Notes: a model not told the origin generated them from the sequence alone. Shown: positions 1-11,220, counted from the first letter of the stretch. The stretch: 64,000 nt of DNA from Symsagittifera roscoffensis (GCF_963678635.1 NC_087062.1:4822193-4886192); one strand, 5' to 3'. Numbers and translations: made by a program.

Positions 1-1
1 A

Positions 2-487
2 ATAAAACCTCTCTCAGATCTCTTTGAAGGCAAAACTATTTACATTGTGACAAACCTCGTCAATTCTATGCACTTCCAACTGCAGATCTACGAATTGTAC
101 GTATATTCAAGCTATACTTCTATAATAATATGTTTTGAAGAAAGTGACGAATTGAGAGATGACGAAAAAAACTTTTTTCAAAACGCAACCATCCTGTTCA
201 GGAGAGCAGGACATAAACATATGGCGATTATCAACAGACAGAACGACACAAAAACAGATACTGTGTATAATTTCATCGAAAACACTCTTTTGCTGAAAGG
301 CAGCAAACAAGTTTTAGAAACCATGAACTATCACCATCATCCTTCTTTTGAGAAAAGTGACCTCATCACGAAGGAAGACATTGAGAAATGGGATGCAAGC
401 ATGGCCTGCCAAAGGAAACTGCATGAAATCGTAAAGAAATGCACGCATACTGTATCGAAAAGAAGCAACTGCTGTATACTTTCGTAA
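2..487 (+). CDS. Partial ORF, unidentified, with CAAX-like C-terminus
   Basis: The reading frame is open from the left window edge to a TAA at 485-487, so the true start is probably upstream or in another exon. The protein is hydrophilic after a short hydrophobic stretch and ends in Cys-Cys-Ile-Leu-Ser, which has the form of a prenylation CAAX box. A decayed copy of its last third lies at 12.88-13.16 kb and shares a segment around the words WDASMAC. I do not recognise the family. A small-GTPase-like or immune-type GTPase tail would fit the CAAX end, but no P-loop is visible. It may be the last exon of a host gene or a captured gene fragment. Confidence 0.35.
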   Translation: MKPLSDLFEGKTIYIVTNLVNSMHFQLQIYELYVYSSYTSIIICFEESDELRDDEKNFFQNATILFRRAGHKHMAIINRQNDTKTDTVYNFIENTLLLKGSKQVLETMNYHHHPSFEKSDLITKEDIEKWDASMACQRKLHEIVKKCTHTVSKRSNCCILS

Positions 488-1361
488 CAAGCCTGGTTGG
501 GCTTGCATTTCAATTAGTATCATTTCAACGACCGTTCAATAATCGGAAGCAGTATTTCCTTTTAGCTAAAATTCTTCAAATGATTTTCTCAACCATTGCT
601 GTTTTGACTCTAAATTTCTATATTGAAGTAAATTTTGGTTCAGATTGATGTATATTATTACCTTGAAATTTTCAAAGGCTAGCAAAACTTACATTTTTTC
701 ATCTTTTCTATGTCACTTATCAATTTCTTTTCTGAAATCGTCAAACAACAATACAAAACCATGATTATGAATAAAGCAAACCCCATCATCTGCTTAAAAT
801 TGCACTACTCTATGAACACTTTTCAAGCACTAAACGAGGAAAATTTAAATTAGTAACACGAGAAAACCTTTCAATTAGTCGATGTTTTCATGAAAATCGT
901 ACTTTTTACAATATTTTAACAAATATTTAAGCACTCATGAGCGCGTGTTATTCACTTATACTACAAATTTATCGCAACAAAATCTCTGCAAGCTTGCAAC
1001 CAAAAGAATTTTTACTGTTGATTAAAGACCTTTGTATCGGTTTCCATCGCTCATCGATCGTTGCTGGTCATCAATCAGAATCTTTGAACAAAAAAAATAA
1101 ATGACAGATTAGGAATATTGATTGAAAACCTGTATCGTTTTTACAAGATTTTTTAAAAATTTATCACAACTATAAACTGTAAAGACTTTTTAGATTCAAA
1201 AATTTTTATTTATAGTAATTTCTCTTATGTTTTTATTTAAAACATTATTGTAAACTTCTCATGGAGTGTGTTTGGAGACTGCTGAGCATCTTTTCCGTAT
1301 TTAAAATTATGTTGAAAAGAAGAATAAAGACTTCCTCGCTGCTTTATGTATAAAAGTTAGC

Positions 1362-1448
1362 TTAAAGAGGTCTTGACGCATCTGTACAGGTGTATTCTCT
1401 GCCAAATTGAAGACATGCAACTCTTTCAATTGGTTTCAGTGACGGCAT
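1362..1448 (-). pseudogene. Zinc-finger leader remnant
   Basis: On the minus strand an ATG opens a short frame containing CLQFGREYT followed by DAS, then a stop. It aligns with the zinc-finger leader in both arms at 54-64 kb and with the leader of the polymerase pseudogenes. The second cysteine of the first CxxC pair is Phe here, and the frame ends before the HRKHC part, so the finger is lost. Unlike the arm copies, this one does not carry the 1-nt deletion in the CxxC knuckle. Confidence 0.6.
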
Positions 1449-1654
1449 CTCAAAAGTAAAAAAGGGTTTGAGACTGAATGGGATATTAAAAATGTCCCAA
1501 ATTTGTAGATAAGAAGAGTTGAATAGCCACAAAAATGAATTAAAAAAAGTAAAACAGTTCAAAAAAAATAAAAAATTAAATTGAAGCAAAATCAGAAAGA
1601 ATATCATCCTATGTGACCAAGCTGAAATGGAAACCATCCAGTCTAACCATGGAT

Positions 1655-1850
1655 TTTTCAAAAGTTTTGATATCAACTAATCAAAATTGAGCATTACTTA
1701 TGAGGAAATTTTTAACTTTTTTGATATCAACCAATCAGAATCAAGCTTTTACTCAAAGTGGAGTTTTCAGCAATTTTGATATCAAATAATCGAGCATTTC
1801 CTCACGTGTATTATTTGTGATATTAACCAATCAGAGTGAAGTAATCACAA
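1655..1850. repeat. Array of CCAAT-containing units
   Basis: Four diverged units of roughly 55-60 bp each contain ATCAACCAATCAGA or a damaged version, joined by AT-rich spacers with TTTTGATAT. The same array lies at the inner edge of both arms of the right-hand element. CCAATCA is the core of the NF-Y site, so the array may be a promoter or enhancer for the genes on either side; that role is inference. Confidence 0.6.
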
Positions 1851-1984
1851 ATTTTGAAGTATTTTTTTTGATCAGAACAAAACTATCTTATGAAACTTTC
1901 CAATCAATCATTTTAGTGAAATTGTCCAACATAACTAACATATACATTTGACACATAAGTGGGATGGATGAGATTTCTTGTCTG

Positions 1985-2345
1985 GCTTATACATATTTTT
2001 TCAATACTCGGTTCAAGTTTTGAAATCTCGATCAAATTTTTTTTTCTTTTTGTTCTATTTCTAACCAGTGGAAAAAGAAATTACAAAATTATGCGTTTTT
2101 ATCGCTTTTTTGGGTCTTTTGTTATATATAGATTTTAGGGTTTGGATCATCGGAATATTTTTAAGTTTGGAGAATCGATAAAAAGATATTCTGGCAAATC
2201 TAGTTTTTGTATATGTATCAAATTCAAAACAGTAACCGAAATGGAATACCTTATCTTCAATTTTTGTTTCATGGGCTTTTGCATTGTTTTGTTTTTTACT
2301 GATCGACCACTCAATATGAGTTAATTCTTCTAAATAAAAACATTG
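1985..2345 (-). pseudogene. Broken copy of the small ORF at 61.5-61.8 kb
   Basis: The reverse complement aligns over about 350 bp with the plus-strand ORF at 61507-61779, including the stretch around GTTACTGTTTTGAATTTGATAC. Several stops interrupt the frame. The family is unidentified. Its position beside the next pseudogene mirrors the order in the right-hand element. Confidence 0.55.
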
Positions 2346-2387
2346 TTGATAAACCTGACAGTATTCTTCTTTTCTGATACCTCCTCA

Positions 2388-2639
2388 TCATCTTTTTAAC
2401 AAAATTATTGAGCGTTCTGTGTTTCTATACAAGCTAAAACTAAAACAATCTCCATCAACGTTATCAATCGAGCATTCTTTTAGTTTTTTGTAGTAGTTGA
2501 ACTTCAGAATCTGATGAATGTCCATTTCAGACATTGAAAACGCTTTTGATAGAATAGTTTTTACTGAAATGAACAAAAAACTCGGAAAAATTTGATTTGT
2601 TGAATCGTTTATATTTTGTTTTGTAATAACAATCGCCAT
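2388..2639 (-). pseudogene. Broken copy of the small ORF at 61.2-61.5 kb
   Basis: The minus-strand frame includes LSKAFSMSEMDI and DGDCFSFSLYRNTE and aligns with the plus-strand ORF at 61182-61484. It ends at TGA immediately after LLKR, where the other copy reads on through a Trp codon (TGG) for about 30 more residues. A TTTCAG acceptor-like sequence (AG at 2565-2564) is conserved in the other copy, so the ORF is probably an exon. Function is unknown. Confidence 0.6.
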
Positions 2640-3715
2640 AAAAGGTTTTCCCTTTATTTAGAGTCTGATTCGTTTTTAACAAATTTATGTAACCATTCAA
2701 AACTTCAAATTATGGCAAAAAGAAAACTGAACACAACTAATAAAATAAGAAGACTCGAAAAATAATGATAAGGTTTTCAAATAAAATTAAATTTTTGTTT
2801 GTAATTTTAATCAATTAAAACTAAGTTTACTGAAATTTTCGTTAAAAAACAGTAATTAAATGGGTTTTTCTGTAATTTTTCAAACAAACACTGGAAAATC
2901 AACTGATAAATGGCTAGTGTTTTAGATCAATTTCGATTATATTGTAAGTTTTGTCGGACTTTTCCTAAGATGTCCTAGCTCTAAATGTACACTTTGAGTA
3001 AAAAATTTTTTGAACCAAAAAAATTTTATTCACCAATTATACAAAATACCACAAAGCACTACTGAGGTTTTCAATTATCAACAAATATAATGAAGGCTCC
3101 CAAAATTTGGGACAGTTCTTCGAATTAATTCAAAGTATACTTGTTAGAGGCAACTTGCTACAGTGTCTCAATGTCTTTTGCAGTGAAGAGTCGAATCTGA
3201 AAGTAGGGTGGTTTGTTCACATTGTACTTCTTGAGTGTGACACACACCCTCCTCATGTTGCATGTTGCTTTTTCATATAATCTCTTACAGACGTCGAGCT
3301 CCTGATCCATAGTTGATCCTTTGCCAGACTTGGCTTCCAATATACGTACGAGTCCAAGGTTTTCAGCATCGAGAATAACAGTATTCCGGATTGCCGATAT
3401 TGCTTCTTCTTTTTCACAAATTTTTCAAGTTTTCGCGATTTTTCAAATTGTCCCAAATCATTTATTTTTAATAGTTGAAAGCATGTTTTGAAGCATATTT
3501 TCTCCTTGTAGGGTTTTTGGTAGCAAACAAATCTCCCATTTTTTTTTGATTTTTTTTTGCAAATTCAACATAATTGGGACTATCAAATTTTTTTGAGTAC
3601 ATTTTTGAAGAGCAAACTGATCAGATAAGAAGAAATGAGGGAATTGATTTTGAGATTAAATGGAAATGGAAGTAAGCACCATGAGTCATCGCGATTTCCA
3701 CATATGGAATTAATT

Positions 3716-3785
3716 CCAAATATGGAAGGTTTTGTATTAGTTTTCCCCATATGGAAAGTGCGTAGGCGTAACTTCTCCTATATAA
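3716..3785 (+). promoter_or_regulatory. Candidate promoter: CArG box plus TATA box
   Basis: A perfect CArG box, CCAAATATGG, lies at 3716-3725, with a second CCATATGG core at 3747-3754. A TATATAA box follows at 3779-3785 on the same strand. A strong splice donor comes about 190 bp further on, at 3974. The order fits an RNA polymerase II promoter reading right, into the conserved spliced unit described next. CArG recognition by SRF is known for the motif; use here is inferred. Confidence 0.4.
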
Positions 3786-3929
3786 CCGACAATTTTCCGT
3801 AAAAATTGTTCTATCCAATGGCAGCTTCTATGTGTCAAGCTCCTCCCATTTTTTTTTAGATTACGGTAAAAAATCGCTATTTACTCCTGTTTCCAACGAT
3901 TTGTACGAAATATACATAGTAACCCAAAA

Positions 3930-4385
3930 TTATTGTGTGTCTAATCTCAATTCTTTATGTTCTTAGGAGAAAAGTAAGTATATTTGGTGTAAAAGGAACA
4001 TCTTTTTGCCAAATTTGGCAGAAATTAGATATGTATATATACATATATCAAGAAATTGACTGTCTTTACACTCACAGATCCCATGTTCCTACACAGATTC
4101 CATTCAGTAACGTACTGTTACATCAAACGCAGAAAAATTCAGTCAGCTTAGTCCAGCATTTCAACATAACTTACGATGGCAAGGAGCCAAAAGATACCTA
4201 GTATTGCAAAGAAACGATTAATTTGGAAAAAAATTCACAGACATTAACTAAGTTCTAACCAGAAAATAGCTTCCACATAAGCTATCGGTTCAGCATGATT
4301 CTGATTTGATGAGTATTGATTTTTTTATTGACTGTCATGTTTCTGTGCAGAGTGATTATATAAACTTTGTGATAAAATAATCAAC
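3930..4385 (+). pseudogene. Decayed spliced copy of the ORF at 60.73-61.05 kb
   Basis: The region aligns with the reverse complement of 60.72-61.15 kb. A donor GTAAGTA at 3974-3980 and an acceptor with AG at 4095-4096 have counterparts in the other copy (donor 61128-61123, acceptor 61038-61037), so a small intron of about 90-125 nt is conserved. The downstream coding part, around QHNLRW and PSIAKKRL in the better copy, is broken here by stops and indels. Function unknown. Confidence 0.5.
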
Positions 4386-4544
4386 TGTCTTTCAAAAATC
4401 TTTTAGTAGCTCGCCTTTATAAGTCTTTAAAAAACTAAGCTTTGGAAGAATATCCTCGAAAACGATTGCCATTAATCACAACCTTGATTGAGTATCTGAG
4501 AAAAATAGTTTTAAAATATAGCTAATTAGGTAAAAACCACGAAT

Positions 4545-4870
4545 TTTTTATCATTCTCATCACCTTAGAGTTGCTTCTGGACTTCTGATTGGTTAAATTT
4601 TTGTTGGATAATTCTAGATTTTAGAAGATTCAAAAAAATCTAGATGTTAATGGAGATCATTTTACAAATTTTGACGAAATATTCTGTAGATTCTAAAATA
4701 AGATTCTAAAATTTTAATGAGTAATGACGTCAATTTCTATGTTGGAAATATACTACAACTTTCACTGTTCTATAAACATTAAAAAGTAATGACGTCATTT
4801 TCTCTGGTGCAATTAGTTTTCTAATGCCTAAACAATTCAAAAGGCACTTTCTTAGCTCTGTCGAAAATCA
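4545..4870. repeat. Block E, copy 1, with CRE-like palindromes
   Basis: This block repeats at 5505-5865 and, inverted, at about 59.48-59.71 kb. It contains short inverted pairs of ATTCTAGA/TAGAATCT type and two perfect TGACGTCA palindromes at 4725-4732 and 4790-4797. TGACGTCA is the CRE/ATF site. The block lies in a gene-free part of the element. Confidence 0.65.
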
Positions 4871-5034
4871 TGTCAGATCCTCGGATCGGCTTTTTTCAAA
4901 TAATTTTTCTCAAGATAATTGAATATTTGTTGTAAGAGTCTGGTCAAATTTTTGTCTTGGTTTTTTCAACAACTATACAAAATTTTAACTTTGTTTCTTA
5001 AATGATTAGGCGGAAAACGCAGAAAATTAATACA

Positions 5035-5430
5035 GAAAGCCTATGACTTATTGCTTAGAAAACTTCTCTGTTGATGACTTTCATCGCTATTCTCTATGTT
5101 AGTACACTGGTTTTCTATTGTTTCTGATAAACTGACATGCAAAAAATAGTTTTCTGAAGGATTAAAATTTGAAAAAAAAATTTCTTAAAGATAAATAATT
5201 AACTTGCAAGAAAAATTGTAAGGATTTAATTTGGAAAGATGTTAAAAATGTTTCACTTTTTTCTACAAAACGCAAACAAAAAAAGAAAATTATATATGCA
5301 AAATGTAACAGTATGTAAAATATGTAAAATGTGTTTCAATTTTTTTAACCCTATGTGGAACAAATTTCATTTTTTGAGAAAAGTGTTTTGCTTTTCTTAA
5401 CAAAATGCGAAAAGTGTTTCAATTTAATCA
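5035..5430. repeat. Block D fragment and weak iteron array
   Basis: From 5035 to 5165 the sequence repeats block D (GACTTATTGCTTAGAAAACTT and onward), also found at 6090-6300, 10.53-10.72 kb and inverted at 59.01-59.19 kb. It is followed by a short degenerate stretch of AAAGTGTTTC-type units, the start of an iteron array. Confidence 0.55.
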
Positions 5431-5504
5431 CAACCTTGATTTAATCAGTACGTGAAAAAAATAGATTTAAAAAAAGCTAATTAAGTAAAATCCTCGGATT
5501 TTTT

Positions 5505-5865
5505 CATCAATCTCATCAACTTACAGTTGGTTCTGGACGTCTGATTGGTTAAATTTTTGTTGGATAATTCTAGAATTTAGAAGATTCAGAAAAATCTAGA
5601 AGTTAATGTGAGATGACTTCCTACAAAATTCGACGAATTATTCTGTAGATTCTAAATTTAGATTCTAAAATCTGATTGAGTAATGACGTCAATTTCTCTA
5701 CTGGAAATTTACTACAACTTTCACTGTTCTTAAAATGTGTAAAGTAATGACGTCATTTTCTCCGGTGGAATTAGTTTTCTTTTGCCTAAACAGTTCAAAG
5801 GGCACTTTCTTAGCTTCGTCGAAGGATCGGCTTTTTTCGAATAGTTTTTCTCAAGATAATTGAAT
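5505..5865. repeat. Block E, copy 2
   Basis: A direct repeat of 4545-4870 about 960 bp away, with the same two TGACGTCA palindromes at 5684-5691 and 5748-5755. The local duplication means the left-hand element has been internally rearranged. Confidence 0.65.
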
Positions 5866-5954
5866 ATTTGTTGTAAGAGACTCGTCAAATTTTATTCCAG
5901 CTCGAACAGTTTTTAATATATAAATCTATGCATTTTTTTTCAAGTGCAAAAACT

Positions 5955-6330
5955 ATCTCAATAATTTTTGCAAAATGCTTACAAATTTTCAAAACGTTTT
6001 GCAACTGGTAGTAGTAGTTTTGAATTTTTCATAAGTGCGCTAGAATAGCAAAGATTTTTTGTTTGGTTAAATCGTAAAACGCATATTTATTTTTGGTTTT
6101 TTCAACAACTATGCAGAATTTTAACTTTGCTTCTTAAGTGATTAGGCGAAAAACGCAAAAATTTAATCTAGAAAACATGTGACTTATTGCTTAGAAAACT
6201 TCTGTGTTGATAATTTTCATCGCTATTCTCTATGTTAATACACTGGTTTTCTATTGTTTCTGATCAACAGACATGCAAAAAGTAGTTTTCTGAAGGGTTA
6301 AAATTTGAAAAACTTTTCATAAATATATAA
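5955..6330 (+). pseudogene. 3' scrap of the polymerase pseudogene plus block D
   Basis: From 5955 to about 6060 the sequence copies 10399-10500, the 3' end of the polymerase-derived ORF, including the codons for FATGSSSFEFFIS. Block D follows, as it does at the better copy. The polymerase 3' fragment, block D and the iteron array therefore form one repeating cassette. Confidence 0.6.
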
Positions 6331-6339
6331 ATAACTGTG

Positions 6340-6965
6340 CAAGAAAAATTGTAAGGAGTGTACCTTTTTTTGACAAAATTGCAAGAGTGTTTCACGTATA
6401 TTAAAAAAATACAAAAATTATAATCGTAAAATGTAACAATATGTAAAATTTGTAAAATGTGTTCCATTTTTTCAACCGTATTTGGAAACTAATTCTTTTT
6501 TTGGCTACAAATGTGAAAGTGTTTCGCTTTTTTTAACAAAATGAGAAAAGTGTTTAGAATTTTTTGACAAGATGCGAAAAAAGTTTCCTTTTTTTCTAAA
6601 AAATGTGAAAAGTGTTTAACTTTTTCAACCGTATGTGAGAGGTGTTTCACTTTTTTCCTACAAATGAGAAAAGTGTTACGCTTTTTTAACAAAATGCGAA
6701 AAGTGTCTCAACTTTTTTGACAAGATGCAAAAAAATGTTTCCTTTTTTTGAGAAGATGCGAAACGTGTTTCCTTTTTTTCGACAAAATGCGAAAAAGGTT
6801 TCACTTTTTTCCTATCAATGCTAAAAGTGTTTTCTTTTTTCTACAATGTGCGAAAAAAGTTGAGGTATTTTTTACAAGTGGACAAAGTTTCTTGTGTTTT
6901 TTTCTAATATGTGTGCAAAAACTAACCAAATTTCTTATCGTGTGTGCAAACTTGGAGCGCTAATT
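6340..6965. repeat. Iteron-like tandem array (about 31-bp units)
   Basis: About 15 degenerate units follow the pattern GCGAAAAGTGTTTC-ACTTTTTT-CGACAAAAT. Each unit has a short palindrome of AGTG-TTTC-ACT type. Long ORFs across the array are products of the repeat and not genes. Related arrays lie at 10.80-11.22 kb and 58.44-58.94 kb, always near block D. Confidence 0.75.
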
Positions 6966-7384
6966 TGATTGTATTCTAAAGTTTTTCAATAGTTTACCCT
7001 GAACTTCTCATCTATTCTCACAATTAAAAAAAATTGAAGAGCTGAATTAATTGAGTACGAAGAACAAAATGAATATGATACATAACTTTTTTACAGAAAT
7101 TATTCAATCAAAGATTTGGCGAGATTTCTGGTGGTTCTCAATAGATGCAAAAAAACGATCAGGTATTATCCTTTTGTGTGCAAATTATGTAGTGTTAATT
7201 CTCATGTATGCGCAAAAAATGATCGAATTTCTCAACACTTGTGCGTAATTGTAGTGCTAATTTAAATTGTTGTCTAATTGTTTTTTCAACTAATAAAAAC
7301 AAATTACCCCTTAACTTCTCTTCTTTTCTCATAATCAAAATAAAATTGAAGAAATTAATTAATTACAAAGAAAAAAAATAAAAA

Positions 7385-7903
7385 TCAAACATTATAATTT
7401 TTTAAAGTAATCAAAGAGCTGTCTATAGAATGGTGATCTGCACGAAGTTCCATCGCTGGTGGTTGTTGTGGAGCTGGAGACGTCTTTGTTTCTGAGAACC
7501 GGTCATCTTCATCTAATGTAATGAGGTTTTCGCCTGATCCTGCTTCCACCCAAGGAAGGAGGAAATTGTCGACTGTTTGACCCACAAATCTGTCAGGAGT
7601 GTCGTAGTAGCTCATTCCCACATGCTCGCCACTGCCTCCATCAATTGCCTTTCTCCAAGTTGGTTCTCTGTGATGGGTACTTGCGTGATGTGATGTTCGT
7701 TGAAATCCCTTTGCATCACCTCCACCATGCGCCTTGGAATGGGATGTCCATTGGGCTTGGATTGTGACTTGGATTGGGATGTCCATTCGCGCCAAAAAAA
7801 CTCCAGAGATTGTTTCTCGCACTTGGATTTGTGTTAGATCGAGCAAAAATTCAACAGAGTACGTAAGGTTGCTGTTTTGCACTGAGAAGATTAGTTTGAG
7901 CAA
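7385..7903 (-). pseudogene. Element ORF B, copy 1 (unidentified acidic, Pro/Gln-containing protein)
   Basis: The open frame of about 170 codons begins without ATG: where the other copy (57708-58196) has ATG, this one has CTA. It shares IFSVQNSNL, QIQVRET and SGVFLARMDIPIQV with that copy. It then runs about 50 codons in a shifted frame before rejoining at HVGM, and ends in an acidic and APQQP-containing tail. CGA stands where the other copy has a TGA stop. No domain is recognised. The 5' flank is conserved too, so this was a real transcription unit. Confidence 0.55.
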
Positions 7904-7904
7904 T

Positions 7905-8215
7905 TAGTTGGGGAATAGATACAGAGAAAAAGCAAGAATGATTTAGAACTGAGAGAGGAAGTAGTTGACGGTAGCTAAGTTGAAAGTGAAACGTTAAGAG
8001 CTGAGAAAGGAGGTAGTCGAAAAGTTAGGTTGAAAATAAATTGATTTTTGTTTGAAAGTGAAAGGCACCTTCAACTCGAATGTGTGGGTTTAACCAATCA
8101 GAACTGATTTTCCTGTAGTCGTGTTCAATCAGATTTCAGCTTCCTTTTATGGAAATTGTATATAAAAGTCATGTCCAATCGGAATCAAAGTTCCATTTTA
8201 CCCACTTTTTACACC
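7905..8215 (-). promoter_or_regulatory. Conserved upstream region of ORF B with CCAAT boxes
   Basis: Read on the minus strand it contains GATTGGACA, CCATAAAAGGAAGCTG, CTGATTGAA and TCTGATTGGTTAAACC, in the same order and spacing as 57.42-57.54 kb upstream of the other ORF B. CATAAAAGG is the likely TATA-like box. Three reversed CCAAT elements flank it. Pyrimidine-rich CTACCTCCT and CAGCTCT segments lie between it and the ORF in both copies. Confidence 0.5.
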
Positions 8216-8599
8216 TTGTCAATTCCAATCACAAAAATTTTGTTTACTTGTACAGTAACTCGAGAAAATTCAAGTGTTTTTAGTTGAAATTTTTTAAATA
8301 ATGAAAGAAACCAAATCAGTTTTAATATTGGTCAAGTCTGATTGGTTGAAATCGAATTTGTTTGGTTACTTTTTTTAAGCAACAACAAAAAAATTAAAAA
8401 TATTCTGAATTTCTTTTACCCTAAAATCAATTGTTCTATACATTGTAAAACTCCTTGAAAAAAACATTTTTTTCCCCCAAAATTTCAAAGTAAGTATGAA
8501 TCACTGAATAAACTTTTGGGACATCTCAAATCTCCCAATTTGCTCTGTACCAAGTACTTATTTCTTGGTTTCCATAGTTAATAAACCTACCATTTTTAG

Positions 8600-10479
8600 A
8601 TATCGTCGCTGAATAGAAACAAAAAAAGGCCAGTGTGGGTACTGTGGCATTATGTATATTCGCCATAACGCAGCTCGACACCGTAAAAATTGTCAAGCAG
8701 GGATTATTTGTTGTCCTGATTGTAAGGAACGGGAAGATAGAGAGAAACTCAAAGAGGAGTTGAGTGCTTGTCAGCACTTCCTGGTGGATACTGAGACGGA
8801 GAATGGGAGACACATGGTATTTAACTTTCCAATGTGAAAGTTAGATACCAAGTTTATCAACGAGAAAATGGAAGAAGTATTCAATAAGCTAATTTCCACT
8901 GCGAAAAAATGAATATCGGTCTCGGATTGGTTCTTCGTAATGTCGAAAGGGGAGAATGTCGGTATTAATACGCACACGAAATTAAATCTTTTTTAGAAAA
9001 AATCGCACTTGCTGAGTACGAAAGCGGATTTGATTACAATCCAGGGAAAAGTTGAAAAGTTTGATATCGCGGAGAAATGCACTCAAGAACGTCAGAACAT
9101 TAAGTGGAGGTTCAAGTTGATCACAAATGTCACTACCTTGCTGCATTGCTCAAAAACATTCCGATGTGGTGTCCGGACTCATTCCCGAACCTTTATCAAG
9201 AAATTCTTCTGTAAATTATCTTTTTTCAAAGAAGGACACGCAACCCTATAAGGATCACTTGTGTCTCTTCCGAGAATTAGCAATCTATTTAAATGGGCAC
9301 AAGGATCTTGATTCTCTTACTAGTAGATACTTCACCGAGTGTTTCTCAAATCCTGGACAAGATCCTACAAACTTTTGCGGAGTTTGCGTTGAAGATTTAC
9401 CTCTTGTAGAAAAAATGGTCGGATACAACACATTTAAATACAATTTTGACGTACAAGAGCGAGTGTACGTGGGAGAGTTGGTAGGTCGAAGTATTGGAAG
9501 GTTTGACAAAACAGTTTAACTATTGCGAGTCAACAAACATATTTTTCTAGCGTTCTCGAAGTCCTAGCTGTGACTGTTTCTTCAATAGGTCGAACAGTTT
9601 CAACAGACATCTCATGAATTTTAAAGATCAAGTGCGACACATTCATCCAAAGGATGTATATACTTCGAGAAACGCTATTAGCCGTTACCTATTTTCAGTC
9701 GATATGTGTTCCGACAGATGAATTGAAAGCTACCCAAAAAACAATCTGGACTGGAAAACACGTTCTAAATTTGGCGTCAAAATTGTCAAACCTGATAGAT
9801 GAACCGATTTTTTTATAGCAAGGATCTGCAAAAACTTACTATCGATTTTGTAATCAACCTTGAATTTTTGCCTGAGAAAAGTAGTCTCGAAATGAGAACT
9901 AAATTTCAAGTTAAAAGAGTAGTTAATGAGCGGATATCGAAATCATCCACTGAAAATTTTGAATATGAAGATGAATGTATAGAGGACACAGATGAAACTG
10001 ATTTGTAAACCCAGTTTTTGAGAATGCAGAAAGACTAGGTGATTAGTTTGAAACAATATCTGGAAAGTTACGTAAACACGTTACCTGTACTTGAGTTTAA
10101 CAGTTGAAGATATTATCTAAACTTGATCAAGAGCTATCTGATTCCCTACTTAACCAATGATAAAGAAGCTGAAGAAATTGTTATCAAAAAGGCTAACAAT
10201 TTCATATCCTTCAAGTTTGAAGACAAACAGTTTCCTCGATATCATGAGTTTTTAGTTGGAGCAACATCTCGAGACTATTTTCTCAAAACCTATAAAGCCA
10301 GGGAGACAAAATTGTTTTTCCCTCAGGAGTGGTTTGACAGTGCAGACAAGCTCGACAATGAAGCGTTACTTCCATACGAAGCCTTTTTGCAAAAACTTTT
10401 GCAAGATGCTGACAAACTTTCAAAATCTTTTGCAACTGGTAGTAGTAGTTTTGAATTTTTCATAAGTGCGCGAGAATAG
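8600..10479 (+). pseudogene. Family B DNA polymerase of Maverick/Polinton type, N-terminal part, decayed
   Basis: Several plus-strand frames align end to end with one large protein. A leader has SLNRN, a CGYCG knuckle and ARHRKNC, forming a zinc finger. Then come KEELSACQHFLVDTE, then TIQGKVEKFDI and KWRFKLITNV. The longest clean parts are 9240-9519 (KDHLCLFRELAIYLNG, PTNFCGV, VGELVGRSIGRF) and 10123-10479 (LIKSYLIPYL, IKKANNFISFKF, FFPQEWFD). I recall this order from polymerases of Maverick/Polinton-like elements; it lies on the exonuclease side, and no palm motifs are present. The start codon is ATA instead of ATG, and at least five frameshifts or stops break it. It is clearly non-functional. 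A blastx search would settle the family. Confidence 0.65.
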
Positions 10480-10489
10480 GAAAGACTTT

Positions 10490-10790
10490 TTTGATTAAAT
10501 CGTAAATTGCAAACTTTTTTTTGGTTTTTTCAGCAAGTATGCAGAATTTTAAGTTTGTTTCCTAAATGATTAAGCGGAAAACGCAAAAGTTTAAAATAGA
10601 AAACATGTGACTTATTGCTTAAAAAACTTTGTGTTGATGATTTTCATCGCTATTCTCTATGTTAATACACTGGTTTTCTATTGTTTCTGATCAACAGTCA
10701 TGCAAAAAATAGTTTTTTGGAGGATTAAAAATGGAAAAAAGTTTTCATAAAGATATATAATTAACTGTGCAAGAAAAATTGTAACGATTT
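10490..10790. repeat. Block D, copy 3
   Basis: Directly follows the polymerase fragment, as at 6060-6330, and contains the block running from CTTATTGCTT to GATCAACAGTCATGC. It has no coding potential. It leads into an iteron array. Confidence 0.6.
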
Positions 10791-10799
10791 ATTTTGGCA

Positions 10800-11220
10800 A
10801 GGAGCTAAAATTTTTTCACTTTTTTCTACAAAACGCAAAATGTGTACCTTTTTTCGACAAAATTGCGAAAAATGTTTCACTTATATTAACCAAATACGAA
10901 AATTATATATGTTTGGAATATATTTTTATTTCCTATTCGGAAAATATTTCGTTTTTTGCCTGCAAATGTGAAAGTGTTTCGCTTTTTTTTAACAAAACGC
11001 AAAAAGTTTTCAAGTTTTTTGACAAGATGCGAAAATTGTTTCCTTTTTTTCGACAAAATGCGAAAAAGATTTCACCTTTTTCCTATCAATGCTAAAAGTG
11101 TTTTCTTTCTTATACAATGTGCGAAAAATGTTTGGGTATTTTTTACAAGTGGACAAATTTTCTTGTTTTTTTCTAATATGTGTGCAAAAACTAACCAAAT
11201 TTCTTAACTTGTGTGCAAAC
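10800..11220. repeat. Iteron-like tandem array, second left copy
   Basis: About ten units of the same GCGAAAAGTGTTTC family as 6340-6965; the last 250 bp are nearly identical to 6760-7010, ending with AACTTGGAGCGCTA and a shared flank to about 11310. This shows a recent duplication of the array with its flank. Confidence 0.7.

Larger units (their letters stand above)
520..1860. repeat. Decayed copy of the inverted-repeat arm
   Basis: This stretch matches, in the same orientation, the left arm of the large inverted repeat at about 55.16-56.5 kb, and in reverse the right arm. Matching landmarks in order are the GATGTATATTATTA block near 650, the sequence before 1080, the zinc-finger remnant and the CCAAT array. 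Similarity is lower than between the two arms of the right-hand element, so this copy is older. It marks one end of the left-hand element. Confidence 0.75.

Noticed and set aside
2-120. BRCT domain at the left edge (LFEGKTIYI)
   Set aside because: Only one short motif fits and the rest of the ORF, including the CAAX end, does not.
6489-7248. Several ORFs through the iteron arrays (also 10913-11207)
   Set aside because: They translate the tandem repeat in Phe/Lys/Cys-rich patterns and appear in several frames at once.
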